In this document: positions 34,801 to 48,402 of the stretch, piece after piece
Numbering within the stretch: the stretch's first letter is position 1
Layout: each line of letters begins with the position of its first letter
NCBI GenBank assembly: GCA_051294375.1
Contig: CM119265.1
Coordinates: 8,316,772-8,380,771 of the forward strand
Direction: 5' to 3'
Length of the DNA: 64,000 nt
Source of the DNA: Paraspadella gotoi
Lineage: Eukaryota; Chaetognatha
The notes under the pieces: model-generated
What the model was told of the DNA's origin: nothing
Databases searched by the model: none
What the model saw: the letters and a program-made list of their open reading frames with translations, nothing else
Made by a program: the position numbers and the translations under genes

Positions 34801-37602
34801 GCCTTTTTGCACAGAGGCTTCGACGATTACTTCCGGGGTCGCAACGGGCGATATCGTAACGCGCATACCCTCGTTCTGCCCATCGGGAGCAATTTGGCAC
34901 GCTCCGAGGCATTTTATGACGCCGTCGATAGAACCCATGGCCTTTTCAGGAAAATTGGACATTAAGAGAACAAGAACGGTAATTCAAATGTGTTGCACCG
35001 AATTGGCTTCCTTATCACATGTATTTCTCGTGACATAACATGACATGGCATGAATACATGATTACAATTATTTTATTCGCCCGAGTATTTATAACATACA
35101 CTGCATCAAAATACCGTCTTTTATTCTTTTATAGTTTTATGATTTCCTAGAGGCGGTTTTTTTTGTCTAACAAATGAGCAACCAACTATAAGCAAATTAT
35201 ATGCATTTTTAACGTAAGTGGAAAAGATCGACGGACAGACATACCGACCGACCGACTAACAAGTGACTTTTAGTTGCTCCACGAGTAAAAGTGAAAAAAA
35301 AAAAAAAAAATAGCTGCGTTACCTGATTAAATTGAACATTTCGAACAGGTTCGTGGTCGACCACGACTTTGAGAGTTGTAGGATTCAGAATAAACCCGTG
35401 ACCTGCAAAGGAAAGTAAGAAGATCAGTTATTGTCGATTTGTTTGCACTTCGAAGGAAACCCCCCCCCCAAAAAAAAAAATTAAAAGAATCTCCTTACCA
35501 TTTTCTTCATCAGTCACATCTGGCGTGACCGAATATCGCCCAGGCGCCAACTTGGTGCAAAATTCAGAGACGGTTCGATCGAAAGTCACGTCCAAAGAAG
35601 TGACGAAATTGTCCTCCCGCGTAAAGGTCACGCGTCGTGGTTGGGTAGCGAATGCCCTCGTCAAGGCGACGGGGATTTCGCGGAGAGAAATTTGACCGCA
35701 GACGTCGAATTCGTTCGGCAGGATTTCCGGAAGGAGTGGAGTGTTGGGCGTGATCTTTGTCTTCGTGGGAGAAAAGTAGTATCCTAAGTAAGAAATTTTA
35801 TTTTTATTTTTAAGCTTTTTAGTCTATTTTTATATTTCTATATTAAAAAAAAAAAAACACCACATACCTGAACCTTCGGGGGCCCTGACTGCAATAGTAT
35901 AGGTTCCTGTCTTAATGTTTTCCAGTTTATAAACTCCCTCGTCGTTGGTGGAAGTGACGATGGAACCGTCGAGGGAGATGGAAGCGCCGGCGACCGGCGT
36001 CCCGGACGGCGTCACGCGGACGATACCTGGGAGAGATTTTAAGAGGATGATACGAAAGCTTTAGAACGACAAACGAAATGGAATTCCCAAATCCCCAGCC
36101 TCAAACCTTGAACGGTAAAGCCTTCCACGCGAAACACCTCTTCAATGTCCCGGTGGGCGTGGCGGATCTCTAACGAGACGGAGGGCGGCAGAACATCGAA
36201 CCGAATGCTCTGCCCCACGTAGTGCGGGACGACAGCGTAACGACCGTTGGGGAGGCGCGAGAAGACAAACGTGCCATCGACACCGCTGGAGACGAAGCAG
36301 AGCGGCTTCAGGTCGGAAGCTGCGAGGTCGTGAGAAGCGGTTGGGGGAATGGTGTTAGTCATGCAGTCTTCGGGAGGGAAGACGCCGTGAGCAGAGTGGA
36401 GGACGAACTTTACGTCCTTAATAGGTTCGCCCTCGCTGACGACGCGGCCCTTGACGTCGTAGCCGGCAACAACGAGCTTTTCATCGATGGAGCGCAGGCC
36501 GGTGGTGATGGTGACGGGAAAAGAGGGGCGCGAGAAGACGAGACCTTCTCGCGACGCTGAGATCACGTAGTCGCCAGGAAGGAGAGAAGCGAAGGAGTAG
36601 CGACCTGTTGCGTCAGTGACGGCGGAAGCCACCAGCTCGTCACCGTGGCGAATAGAGACGACGACACCTTCTGGCCCTTCCTCGTCGCCGGCGCTGATGA
36701 CACCGCCATCTACGGCGATTCCCTCGAACCGAAAGTTAATGTCCTCGCCCAGGCTGCAAGGATCAGTCGATCCGTCGACAGTCACCTCGAGCTCCCGCGG
36801 GGTGAAGCTCCATCCACTCTGCGATTCTACCTAAAAATGAAAAAGAATAAGATAGGTTCATCTAATGTGTTGAGACGTAGTGACTTTATTTTCACGTTTA
36901 TTTCCCTATGATCACATAACATGATATAAAATGATTACAATAACTTTCTTAGCCCGCGTATTTATGACACGCACTGCATCGGAATTCCGTCTTTTATTCC
37001 TAATAGTTTTAGGATTTCCTGAAGGCTAACAGTCACTTAGACTTAAGGTTTTTTCTTAACAAATGATCAACCAACTTGAAGCGAATTATAAGCATTTTTA
37101 ACGACAGACCGACCGACCGACAAGGGACTTATAGATTTGCTTAGCGAGCGGCGCAACTAAAAATGATTATCTAAATACATCAAAGATCCTTGCCCCCTGC
37201 CTCTCGAGATTGCTCTCTCACCCTGCAGCAATTACTTTAGCAGCTGCAGGATATAGAGGATGTTATTATGTTATTATGGTACATTCCAATGATTATTTAA
37301 CACTATCTAAATAACACCTTGATAACGTAGCTGCCCTTGTCGTAGACTGGAATGAGATAGTAGCCGTTGTTGGGCGCGCAGTCGGTGGAATACTTGAGCG
37401 CGCCCTGTTGCGTGTAGAGTTTGACCTCGACCAAAGAAAAGTTGATGATGGCGTCGCTCTTGACGAAACCCCCACACCCGAAAAAGTCTTGAGCATGGGC
37501 GAAAGAGTTTAATAAAACGGAAGCCAGTAATAATCCGACAAGCCGTAACGGAGAGGGAGACAGCGTAAGAAGCTTAGTTCTGGATTGGAGAGCCGTCGAC
37601 AT
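31834..37602 (-). CDS. NOMO1: Nodal modulator NOMO (BOS/translocon complex)
   Basis: Seventeen exons: 37602-37318, 36830-36107, 36026-35868, 35783-35499, 35402-35323, 34941-34774, 34689-34456, 34387-34151, 34071-33718, 33634-33564, 33493-33373, 33288-33097, 33024-32925, 32853-32720, 32652-32527, 32448-32229 and 32138-31834. The sum is 3795 bases, 1264 aa (human 1222). A signal peptide precedes GCGGFVKSDAIINFSLVEVK and KYSTDCAPNNGYYLIPVYDK, diagnostic of NOMO. A long series of Ig-like carboxypeptidase-regulatory/SD repeats follows (SPGQYFLRPMKKEYEFEPP; PGCHYNV). One membrane helix (FTFPVILLLILAAYYHA) and a short basic cytosolic tail (RRKRKAFKDQ) end the protein. NOMO joins nicalin and TMEM147 at the Sec61 translocon. 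Two introns each hold a Helitron-like element. Confidence 0.96.
34738..34765. repeat. (TA)n-rich microsatellite in a NOMO intron
   Basis: A short TATATAT tract interrupted by TATTG lies in the intron 34690-34773. Confidence 0.6.
34969..35290 (+). mobile_element. Helitron-like non-autonomous element, copy 2
   Basis: It shares AACAAGAACGGTAATTCAAA and the following blocks with 15151-15413, plus a middle (GAGTATTTATAACATACACTGCATC) shared with 36860-37160. The GACC-rich stretch and AAGTGACTT are present, but the terminal palindrome is cut short at GTTGCTCCACGAG. It lies in a NOMO intron, antisense to the gene. Confidence 0.55.
36860..37160 (+). mobile_element. Helitron-like non-autonomous element, copy 3
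   Basis: Begins ATCTAATGTGTTGAGACG, carries the shared middle (GTATTTATGACACGCACTGCATC, AACAAATGATCAACCAACTT) and the GACCGACCGACCGACAAG stretch, and ends GGCGCAACTAA with a degenerate hairpin. It lies in the first intron of NOMO, antisense to the gene. Confidence 0.55.
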
Positions 37603-38364
37603 GGCGACGGTGAATTGGATCGGAGTCTGGACTATTTAGTCATTAATGCTGGTTTTACGATAATATAAAATAAACAAAAATTTACATTTGCGTCTACGAC
37701 AAATGTGAAACAGGAAAAATAACAAAAATAGGATGTGAGAATAGAATTGCCATGAACGAGGATAATCAAAGTTTAAAACTCAGACCACCAACATTAGTTT
37801 TTTGTGCAGATAAAACTCGGAACTTTAAGATGAGTATTCAAAAGGAGAATTAAATAATATAGGAACAACTAAAAACACCGAAGCTATGAAAAAAAATTAC
37901 AGAGCATGAAAAAAAAGGGCAAACCAGCTTCTAATCTACTACAAATGTGGTTAAAATGTACGGGGTAATCTGTAAGGTAATAAGCCTTAATTCATGTGTC
38001 ATGTGGCTAATAACGAGCGAATCGAAAGTATTGCCTGAGAACATAAGTCTAACTTCGTGATAATGATTCGCGGAGATCGGAATTGTGATAAGGAACAACT
38101 CTTTAACTACAACCGAATTTACAAATTTGAAAACGCTCTTTTCAAAAAAGCTTGGATCCGGAGAAGCCGAAAAATAAATCCCGAGCACGAAATTTTAATT
38201 TCACGGAATGAGTAAACTTTTGTCAAAAGTAGCACGACGCGAGGCTGGGGGGGGGGGGAGGATCGAGTCGAGTAGGATCGCCGCAAGAAAAAGAAAAGAA
38301 CCGCGCACCCACCGTCCGCTCCTACTACCTCCCCCCCGCCCCCTTTCCTCCGTATTTTCGCCGT
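37603..38364. other. Spacer between the EFCAB14-like gene and NOMO
   Basis: AT-rich DNA with a G run near 38241-38260 and a C-rich patch near 38325-38345, close to the 3' end of the EFCAB14-like gene. An 85-codon minus-strand frame at 37931-38188 has no recognisable features. Probably 3' UTR and promoter. Confidence 0.5.
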
Positions 38365-39891
38365 TTAGGATTCGTCTTTGGCAGAGAGGAGCGTCTTGAC
38401 TCGGTCGAGGTCGTCGTTCCCGTCGGCGGGAGACTTTCGCGAAGAGTCCACCTCCGACGCTGGAGAAGATGACGTCGTCGTTTCCCCCACCACCCCCGTC
38501 ACGTCGAGAGGTTGAGCGGAGATGATCAGGGGTGGAGCTTTTTCTCGTGGTTTCATTGGGACTGGGGTCGTGGCGGGACTGGAGGACGTTTGGGTAGGGA
38601 TTCCCTTTACTTCGTTTTTCCTGTTACACCGAGAGAAAAAAAACGGTGGTTCTTGCGACCATCTACAAACCTAAAGGAAAAGGATGCCGCGAACCTGGAT
38701 GACTTCTGAACTAATTCGACGAGGTGAAAAAGGCTGTCGACCCTTCCTTTCAGCGCCTGAACTTGGCCATTGATTCCGCCGATTTCGTCGTCTCCATAAA
38801 AGGCGCTGAATCCAATATAGATACATGATAAATACAATAAAAAAAATCGAGAAGTAGGTTGGGAAGTAACATAAATTACCGGTACAGACTGACGGATTGG
38901 GCCCTCAAATCGCTCAACGACGCGTTGAATGCTCGCAAGACATTGGCACCGGCCGTGCGCTCCACCATCTGGCGCATGATCTCGTTGCGTTTTTGCGCGT
39001 CGTTGGTCTTGATCTCGAGTTCCTTGGCTTTGGCCTGAATAGAGGCCAAGTTGCCCCCCATAGTTGCCACCTGATGCTTCAACTCGTCCATTCGTCGGGG
39101 GAGATCGACGAGTTCGGAGGTGGTGGCCAGTGTGGCCTTCATCGACTCAAGACCGTCCTTAACTCCTCGAAGTTCTTGGGTCGATTTGGTCGCAGCGTCG
39201 CCGAGGCGTTCAACTGCGCCGGCGCCGCTAGCCACCTTGACGTCGAGAGTGTCGAGTCGCTGGCGCAGTTTGACAAGGTCGCCTGCGACCCCGCCGTCTG
39301 ACTCTGTGACGCGATGCACGGTGTCACGGAGCAGCGCCATCTCACGTTTCATCTCCATTTGCATCCAGGCCACGGCTGACAATTATAGTCAAATGTTTTC
39401 AAATCAAAAATCAACTCGGAGAGGGGGGGGGAGACCATCCAAATTAGCGAACAAACCTGCAACGCCGACGATGCTGACGACGCAGAGGATGAATGAACAG
39501 ATTCCGAGGCAAGTAAAGCAAGTGCGACCACAAGACTCGCAACCATCGCAGCACGAGCCGCGCTGGCGCCGTCTGAACCGCCGATCCGTCACCTTATGAG
39601 GAATAACTTTCGGTTTAAATCTGTGAAGGACAATGGACATGAACTTATCTTAAAAAGCAAATAAGAAACCTGGGCAAATAGGTCGGCTTCACCGCTGAGT
39701 TCCTGTTGAATGTCGTTCTCGGAATTGGAGCCGCTCTCCTCAAGAAGCTGATGCGTCCTTGACGACTTCCTGACGACACCCCCGCCGCTCCCGCCACTTC
39801 CGAATTTGGCGATCTTGTCCGCCGAGACGAGAGCATCCAGCTCTTTCCGCTTCTTCATCTTTTTGTTCGTTGGCTTAAAGTCGAGACTCAT
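38365..39891 (-). CDS. EFCAB14-like coiled-coil membrane protein without EF-hands
   Basis: Exons 39891-39670, 39643-39457, 39375-38880, 38805-38695 and 38620-38365 sum to 1272 bases, 423 aa. Near the N terminus MKKRKELDALVSADK and SSRTHQLLEESGSNSE match the start of EFCAB14 (MKKRKELNAL..SSHRLL..SDSES). A Cys-rich stretch then leads into one membrane helix (FTCLGICSFILCVVSIVGVA) followed by AVAWMQMEMKREM, again as in EFCAB14. A long coiled coil (about residues 140-320) follows. The C terminus is a Ser/Pro/Thr-rich tail ending VKTLLSAKDES, with no EF-hand loop, whereas EFCAB14 ends in two EF-hands. Function is unknown; type II topology is inferred. Confidence 0.75.
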
Positions 39892-40406
39892 TATGGTTTT
39901 TAGTTTCTTTACGAAAGACAGTTGTGAGGTGGGGCTGATTGATACTACGCTGATCCACGATGGATTTCAATCAATTTGTAACTCGTCCCTAGCTTTCCAT
40001 TGAATGTTCACCAATGTGTTTTGGATAAGAGTTTAAAACAACATCGCGACGGGGACACAACTAAAAAATTTAACATGTTTTTACATTGCGAAATATGTAT
40101 ACTATACTACGTCAGCATAATAAAAAAAACCCAAAACTCTTAAAATGTTGAGTATGGATTGCCCGATTCACGTTGAGCATGAGAAACGGAATGGAATGAA
40201 TGAAACTCTGGAGATCCTCCACGAGTGGAGCGATTTAATTAATTTAAAGATTGTGAAAATAGGAAAAAATAAAAAGTAAGATCGCCTGGATATGAAGCAA
40301 ACGATCTCGATCTGATTCTATAATGGTAGGACTAGCGGTACGATTGTCAGCCCACTTTCAAAAAAAGACATGAAAGTAAAAGGAGGCGTTTGTGCAAAGG
40401 AGCGAT
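39892..40406. other. Spacer between WSB and the EFCAB14-like gene
   Basis: A 515-base gap without a supportable gene, likely the WSB 3' UTR and EFCAB14-like promoter. Confidence 0.5.
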
Positions 40407-42754
40407 TTAAGGGGCGACTCGTCGTTGATGCTGCTGCGACTCACAGTCGCAATCTCCCAATCGAGATTTGAAATCCTCCATTTTGAGAAAGGCCGAGATA
40501 GACTTGGGCATATTCAAAAAATCGACGATAGACGATCGACGGCGCCTCCTGTCGTGAAAAAATTTAAGATGCCATTCACATTACAGGCAATGGTTCATAA
40601 TTTTTATCGAGTTCAAAGATCTACCAGAATGACTTTCTCGCCAAATGCTGCAGAGAAAGCATCTTTACGGTGGGTTGACGAAAAAGCTTGACGGTTCCGT
40701 CGGCTAGACCGACGGCGATCGATGAAAATCCGCCCCCGCCGAGAAAAGCGCAGCCGACCGGGCGATCGACGAAGGCGGTGGCGATGGGGTCGTCGTCGTC
40801 GTCGAGAATGCTCCAGACGCGGACGCTGCCGTCGCCACAGACGGCTGTGATGTGGTCGGCGCCGGGAGCAAAAGCGACGTCACGTACGGCGAAGTCTTCC
40901 AGTGGTCCGCCGATCAGAGACATCTCGAATCGGGAGGAGCAAGGGTAGACGGAGCGGAAAATCCTCAGCATCGCCGCCGTGGAAGACATCGGCGACGGGG
41001 CTGCCGCATGGAAGTCGGCATCCAAAGGATAGTGCGACGACGTCGCGTCCCAAAGGATGACTAGGCAGTCGTTACCGCCGCTCAGCATAAATGTTCCGTC
41101 TTAAGTAGAGAAAGAATGCATCTCTGCATTTAATGCACTCAGGGATTAGAAACGGAGTTGTATTCTCACCATTGGAGTAGGCAATCGCGGTGACGGCATT
41201 CTGGTGGCCCTTGAACTGTCGCACGACGGGGCACTTGCGGTTGTGAACGCTGATATCAGCAACGTCCCAGGCGTAGACACAGTTGCCAAGGCCGGCCGCG
41301 AACTGGCTTGCATCGGGGGCCCAAGCAATCACGGGCGCCATTCGCTGCAAACACTGGTGCCGACAAAGGTCTCTTACTCATAGGAAAGATTTCAAAAATA
41401 GATAAATGAAACCAAACCTCCACCTGATCTGGTTGGATCGTTTTGAGAAGATTGCCGTCGTCCTGGCAATCCCATATTTTAATGGATTCGTCCTTCGAGG
41501 AGGAAAGAAGCAAAAGACTCCCGTTCGGGGCAAACTGCAAGTTACGAACGTCATCTGTAGTACAAAATGGGGAAGCGCGTTTTAATTAAGTAAGGTGACG
41601 AGGCTTCTAACGGTATGGTTTTGATTGTATAAGAATGTATATGGATAGCAATAATTTTAATTGAAGACTGTTAAAAAACTGAGAATATAAACCATATTGT
41701 AATTTTCATTAATATTTTTTTAGTATTTGCTTGCCTTTGTGATCCACGAGCGATATGAGCCGGGTGCGCGTGTCGACCTGCCAAAGATCGATCTCGCCGC
41801 GCTCATAGCCGGTGGCAACGATGTGACCTATTGTGTGATAAGAAATTTAAAATTACCATGAACCCAAAAAATTTTCAACCACTGAATTTTTTAAATTTTA
41901 TGGGCCATTGGATTTCTTAAAAAAAAATTTCAATGTTGCATCAATACATATTTGTATTTTACTTTGTCTAGAGACTATCAAAGGAAAAAGGATTCGTGCA
42001 TGGACTCTCCCAACAGCCCAAGTTATCTTTCTTGGTATTACAAAAAATAATACTTTCTACAAACTATAAAATTCAGAAAATATATTAATAACAAACTAGC
42101 AAAAGTAGGATGCAATTTGTACAACTCAGGTTGAAAGCATTACTGTAGTCCTAAAATTACCAGATTCGGATGGAAAATTGAGAACTTTATGAAATCCAAT
42201 ACTGATTGGTCTAGCGCACTTTCGGATACTTTCGCCCCGTAGCTTTCCAAAGGCGACCGATAAAACCAGCTTCTTGCATAAAATCGTAGTCGTCTTTATG
42301 AAAAAAATATCCAAATAAAAACATTGTTTCAAAACCGATGACGGTTTTAAATGAGAGAAACCTGAGGACTCAGTTCTTGGATTCCATTTTCGTCAAACTC
42401 TCCATCGCTGCCAAGCCTAGAATGGGCGAGGACTGGCTGATGACGAGCCTTACAGTCGAGGATCTTCAGCTCTCTTCCCAGCAATATCCAAGCCAAATAT
42501 CGTGCGTCGTCGGAAACCACGATTGAGCTTCGAGTCAATTCTGGGAAGGATGGGGATCCGATCCTGGGTAGAAACAAAAAGGGCTCTCTAACAAATCAAA
42601 ATAGTCATAAGAAATGTAAAGAAAAACTAATGTAGTGAAAGATTTACCAGGGGTCGCCGGTGGGCGGCAGCGGAATGGGATTCGTCAAATCTTTGACATG
42701 AAGAAGCGGAGGCACGTCGCTCGAATTGTGGGTTTTGAAAGACCTCTTTGCCAT
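40407..42754 (-). CDS. WSB1: WD40/SOCS-box protein WSB
   Basis: Exons 42754-42648, 42563-42362, 42293-42161, 41827-41735, 41554-41424, 41344-41170, 41099-40625 and 40548-40407 sum to 1458 bases, 485 aa (WSB1 421). WD repeats include HIVATGYERGEIDLW, DVRNLQFAPNGSLLLLSSS with IKIWD, GHQNAVTAIAY and GDGSVRVWSI. The C terminus SLQHLARKSF then continues over the last intron into IVDFLNMPKSISAFLK, a SOC box-type end like SLQHLCRMSIRRV..LPIPSKLLEFL. WSBs are substrate receptors of Elongin B/C-Cullin5 ubiquitin ligases. The intron 41555-41734 starts GC (AAAG/GCAAGC), a GC-AG intron. An insert of about 25 residues (FHAAAPSPMSSTAAML) lies between repeats. Confidence 0.92.
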
Positions 42755-43120
42755 TTAATAAATCGATGGGCGGTACGGTAAACAGTTACAACAGGAAGAA
42801 AGTTTCAATTCGTCGGTCGAAAGAAAAAATCTTGGGAGAAATTCAAATATAAAGACAAGGTGTTAACGTTGCAATAAGAATATCTTTGAACCAATGAAAC
42901 TAATAAAACGAACCAAAATACGCAATTGGATTAAATGGTCAAACAAAAGAGTATTCCATAGACATAGTATGATGGAAAGAAAATAGATCTCGTTACATAA
43001 TTCAATAAAAATTCAACACAGGCGAGAGAGAAGGATATGGCGGAATGAAATGGTTTATTAAGTAGGGTCGCTGGGACAAAGGGTCTAGAACTTCCACACA
43101 GCTCTTCTAAAAATAAGTAT
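42755..43120. other. Spacer between HDAC3 and WSB
   Basis: A 366-base gap that must hold the HDAC3 3' UTR and WSB promoter. No other feature is visible. Confidence 0.45.
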
Positions 43121-45332
<2,212 letters not shown>

Positions 45333-46044
45333 CTGAGGAATTGGATACAGTAATCAATGTCAGCGGAAAGGAAAATTCGGAAAATTACGTACAAACTTAT
45401 ATGTACTATCATTAATCAGGTTGGGCGAAAGCGTATAGTATTAAAAATAAGGATTAAGAAGCTATTTTTTGTGGAACATTTTAACATAGCCTTTGATAAT
45501 ATTCGCAGCACTGAGCAGGGTCATCTAACAGAACAGAAAATCATTTAAACTGCCCAGTGCCTATCGCAGACCATTATGGAACATTTTTTAACGACGGCAT
45601 ATTCGGTGTGAATATTTAACACTATTTTTGCATTGATTATAATCATAATTATTTTCTTTTACAATCGTCTCTCTTACAGTTTTTCTTAGCATTAAAATTA
45701 TAAATATCCGCTTAATTGGATCCTCCTACAAAACATAAAATAAGAAAGAATAAACAGTCGAATTAATCAAGGTAATACAAACATTTTCTCAGAAAATGTA
45801 TATTTGACAAAGGCACAAAGTTAATCAGGGATAAAATTTATGAGAACCAGGCTTCCCGATACAACCACAAATATTAAAGAAACGAATGGAACGAATAACA
45901 TCTAATTGTTAATTTTAACTTCCTTCGATACAACCTGAGAAAGTTAATTTTCACAACAGTATCTGTGCCGTCATCGCGTGATGACTGATGCATCGTTTAT
46001 ACTTCAAAGCGACTTATATACATCGATCTAAAAAAGAAAATTTC
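45333..46044. other. Spacer between ANGEL and HDAC3
   Basis: A 712-base AT-rich gap. No coding region, repeat family or RNA gene could be supported. Confidence 0.5.
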
Positions 46045-48402
46045 TCATCGCGTGTACGTCCACGGATTGAGAAGAAACTCGGCGGCGATAGGAAAATGGT
46101 CGGAACCGTCCGTGGAGTTGGGAATCAAGCCGATCTCGCTCATCTCACTCATGACGGGGATGCGATGTCGGGCGATGATGCGCATGGGACCCTCCAACAC
46201 GTCCTGAGGAAGGATACGTCCTGTTTGCAAGTTGTGATTGACGCGAAATCCGTCGACCGTATAGAACATGTAGTCGGTGCAGGTAGAGAAGCCCTTGATC
46301 TGCGTGGAGATTTCCCTGTTGTCGACGGCTTTGATCTCTATTTCCCCCTCGTCGTTGGGGTCGCGCTCGCGGGCAGCGATTTCGTGCTTGTAGACGGTTA
46401 CGAATTTGAAGTTGTGACTGAGCTCTCCGAGCGGCTCCGTTGGCGGCGTCTCGGTATACTGACAATTCTCGTCGACGCCTACTTCGGCCGGGAAAAGCGG
46501 CTTCTTCAAAAAGACCTTTTTCTCCTTCTGAAACACGTTGGTCTGACCGCTGATCTCGTCGGCTTGTAGGCCGGCGTACTTAAGCCTCTTGGCCTGAACG
46601 AAGCGGTAAAGGTGAGAGTAGGGAAGTGCGTTGAGGTCGCCGCAAAAGATGGTCGGGTAGTAAGAAACGTCGTTGGTCGAAGAAGGTCGACGGCAGAAAC
46701 GATCCATTTCCGCGAAGAGAAGACCCAGCTGGGCCAACTTTGTGTCGCCTCTTTGCGCTGAAAAAAGCAACTGGGTGGTGATAATACAAAGATGAATGTC
46801 GGGCTCCTTCCACTTTTCCGGGGCCACATTCTTGGGGCGCTGGACGATGGGCTTGACCTTAACCATGAGCCCGACGTTGTCTCTGTCGAGAATGGGGCAA
46901 TCCTTCTTCATGGAGAAAGGGTGGGCGTCGATAAAACGAAATTTATCCAAACGCACGAAGATGGCGCAACCCTCGGCCACGCCAGACTGGCGGCAGCGGA
47001 ACATTCCCAGGTAACCCCGCATCTCCAGCAAGGGAACGAAGAAAGATGCGTAAACGTCACTGGCCACTTCCTGCAGGCAGATGATTTCTGGATCTCCGAT
47101 GTAGTCGATTTCATCCTCGATGCGTTTGGATCGATATTCCCACTGCAAGTGCTCCGGCTTGTGTTGAGTGAAGTTATAAGATTGCTCCGTCATCATGGCC
47201 TGCGCCAACACGTTGTAATTGACGATCTTGAAGCGAAATGGCTCCGCGCCTTTCACGGGCAACACCTTCTTCATCTCCTTTTCCTTTTGCTGCTCCTTGA
47301 AAGTGGAGACCCAATATCTGAAATTTCTGCTGGTCGTTTTCGTTTTCTCTTCGACGACGGCGGCCGAGGCGCGGATAGACGAGACCAGCTTTGCCAGCTG
47401 AGCGTCCTCCCTCTCTGGCTCCGCCGCCGTTCGGGACCGGACAGAGGCAAGGAACTCCGGGGCGGGGACGAGGTCCGGAGGGATTTGAAGGCTTCGGCAG
47501 AACGAGTAGAAATCGGAGAACTCGACGTCATCCGCACCGGATCTCTCGGGGACGGCGGCCGCGTCTCCGACCCGTCGGTACTCTTTACCGGAACTTCCAT
47601 CTTTGGTCGGACCCGAAACGCCGACCAAGACACCCTTGGGCTCCACGTAAGCCCGAACGCCTTTCTGACACAAGTTCTTGTGCTTGGGGGAAACAATGTG
47701 ATAATAAATGCCTGGTCCCTGACAAGTAAAATTACAAACATCACAATGATATAAAAAGTGCTTGGTACTCTTTTTATATTCCTCATCAGAGGAAAACGGA
47801 GGGTTGACAACGTCATCGGGTTTACGTTTGACACCAGGATGCAACAGCGTCGGAGGCAAAGTTCGATCACTCTTGGCGTTTTCGACGTAACCAGAACCGT
47901 TGGAAACGTTGTTGTTGGAGTACGAGACCGGAGGAGTGTTTGGATTGCTGAGTGTGATCAGCTGTCTCTGGTTCGGACGAGGATTCGGCGGAACGATGGG
48001 ACCGGGCGGAACTGGACCCGCCTGACCCACAGCATATCCGGAACCGTAGTGAAGAGGATGCGATGTTAACGGCGCTTGACCGTACAGGACGCCCTGCTGG
48101 GGATGCTGATATTGCGGCGCCATCTGAGTCGGAGACCCGGGATTCCCGCCGCCGTCGCCGCCGCCGAGGATGTCGGCGAGAAGATTTCGTATCGATGCAT
48201 CCGGATCGGGGTTGGGAGCAGGGACGGGATTGGCGTTGGATATTACTTGGGGAGGTAGGGTCGTGGGATAAGCAGTCCCGCCGTTTGTCACGACTGGGTT
48301 ATAAGTTTTATACTGGAAGTTACCCATGTTGCTCGGAAAGGTGGGCGGATTGGAATTGTCAAGCGGGCGCGTGAAAGACGCCCAACTCGGTTGCCTCGAC
48401 AT
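46045..48402 (-). CDS. ANGEL: ANGEL-type EEP nuclease with zinc finger, intronless
   Basis: One uninterrupted frame of 785 residues. The first 210 residues are Pro/Gly/Asn-rich and disordered (TLPPQVISNANPVPAPNPDP). About residues 215-240 form a C2H2-like finger: CDVC, eleven residues, H, five residues, H (ending SPKH). The C-terminal half is an endonuclease/exonuclease/phosphatase domain of the CCR4/ANGEL type: KIVNYNVLAQ, IICLQEV (catalytic Glu), GVAEGCAIF, LDRDNVGL, IFCGDLNALP (catalytic Asp) and STDGSDHFPI (catalytic His). ANGEL2 removes 2',3'-cyclic phosphates from RNA; ANGEL1 binds eIF4E. The RNA substrate here is inferred. It starts 442 bases from the divergent ODAD3 gene. The lack of introns in 2.4 kb contrasts with all other large genes here. 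Confidence 0.92.
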   Translation of the reverse strand: MSRQPSWASFTRPLDNSNPPTFPSNMGNFQYKTYNPVVTNGGTAYPTTLPPQVISNANPVPAPNPDPDASIRNLLADILGGGDGGGNPGSPTQMAPQYQHPQQGVLYGQAPLTSHPLHYGSGYAVGQAGPVPPGPIVPPNPRPNQRQLITLSNPNTPPVSYSNNNVSNGSGYVENAKSDRTLPPTLLHPGVKRKPDDVVNPPFSSDEEYKKSTKHFLYHCDVCNFTCQGPGIYYHIVSPKHKNLCQKGVRAYVEPKGVLVGVSGPTKDGSSGKEYRRVGDAAAVPERSGADDVEFSDFYSFCRSLQIPPDLVPAPEFLASVRSRTAAEPEREDAQLAKLVSSIRASAAVVEEKTKTTSRNFRYWVSTFKEQQKEKEMKKVLPVKGAEPFRFKIVNYNVLAQAMMTEQSYNFTQHKPEHLQWEYRSKRIEDEIDYIGDPEIICLQEVASDVYASFFVPLLEMRGYLGMFRCRQSGVAEGCAIFVRLDKFRFIDAHPFSMKKDCPILDRDNVGLMVKVKPIVQRPKNVAPEKWKEPDIHLCIITTQLLFSAQRGDTKLAQLGLLFAEMDRFCRRPSSTNDVSYYPTIFCGDLNALPYSHLYRFVQAKRLKYAGLQADEISGQTNVFQKEKKVFLKKPLFPAEVGVDENCQYTETPPTEPLGELSHNFKFVTVYKHEIAARERDPNDEGEIEIKAVDNREISTQIKGFSTCTDYMFYTVDGFRVNHNLQTGRILPQDVLEGPMRIIARHRIPVMSEMSEIGLIPNSTDGSDHFPIAAEFLLNPWTYTR

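Noticed and set aside
37931-38188. 85-codon minus-strand frame between NOMO and the EFCAB14-like gene
   Set aside because: No domain, no matching splice signals, and it lies where a 3' UTR is expected.
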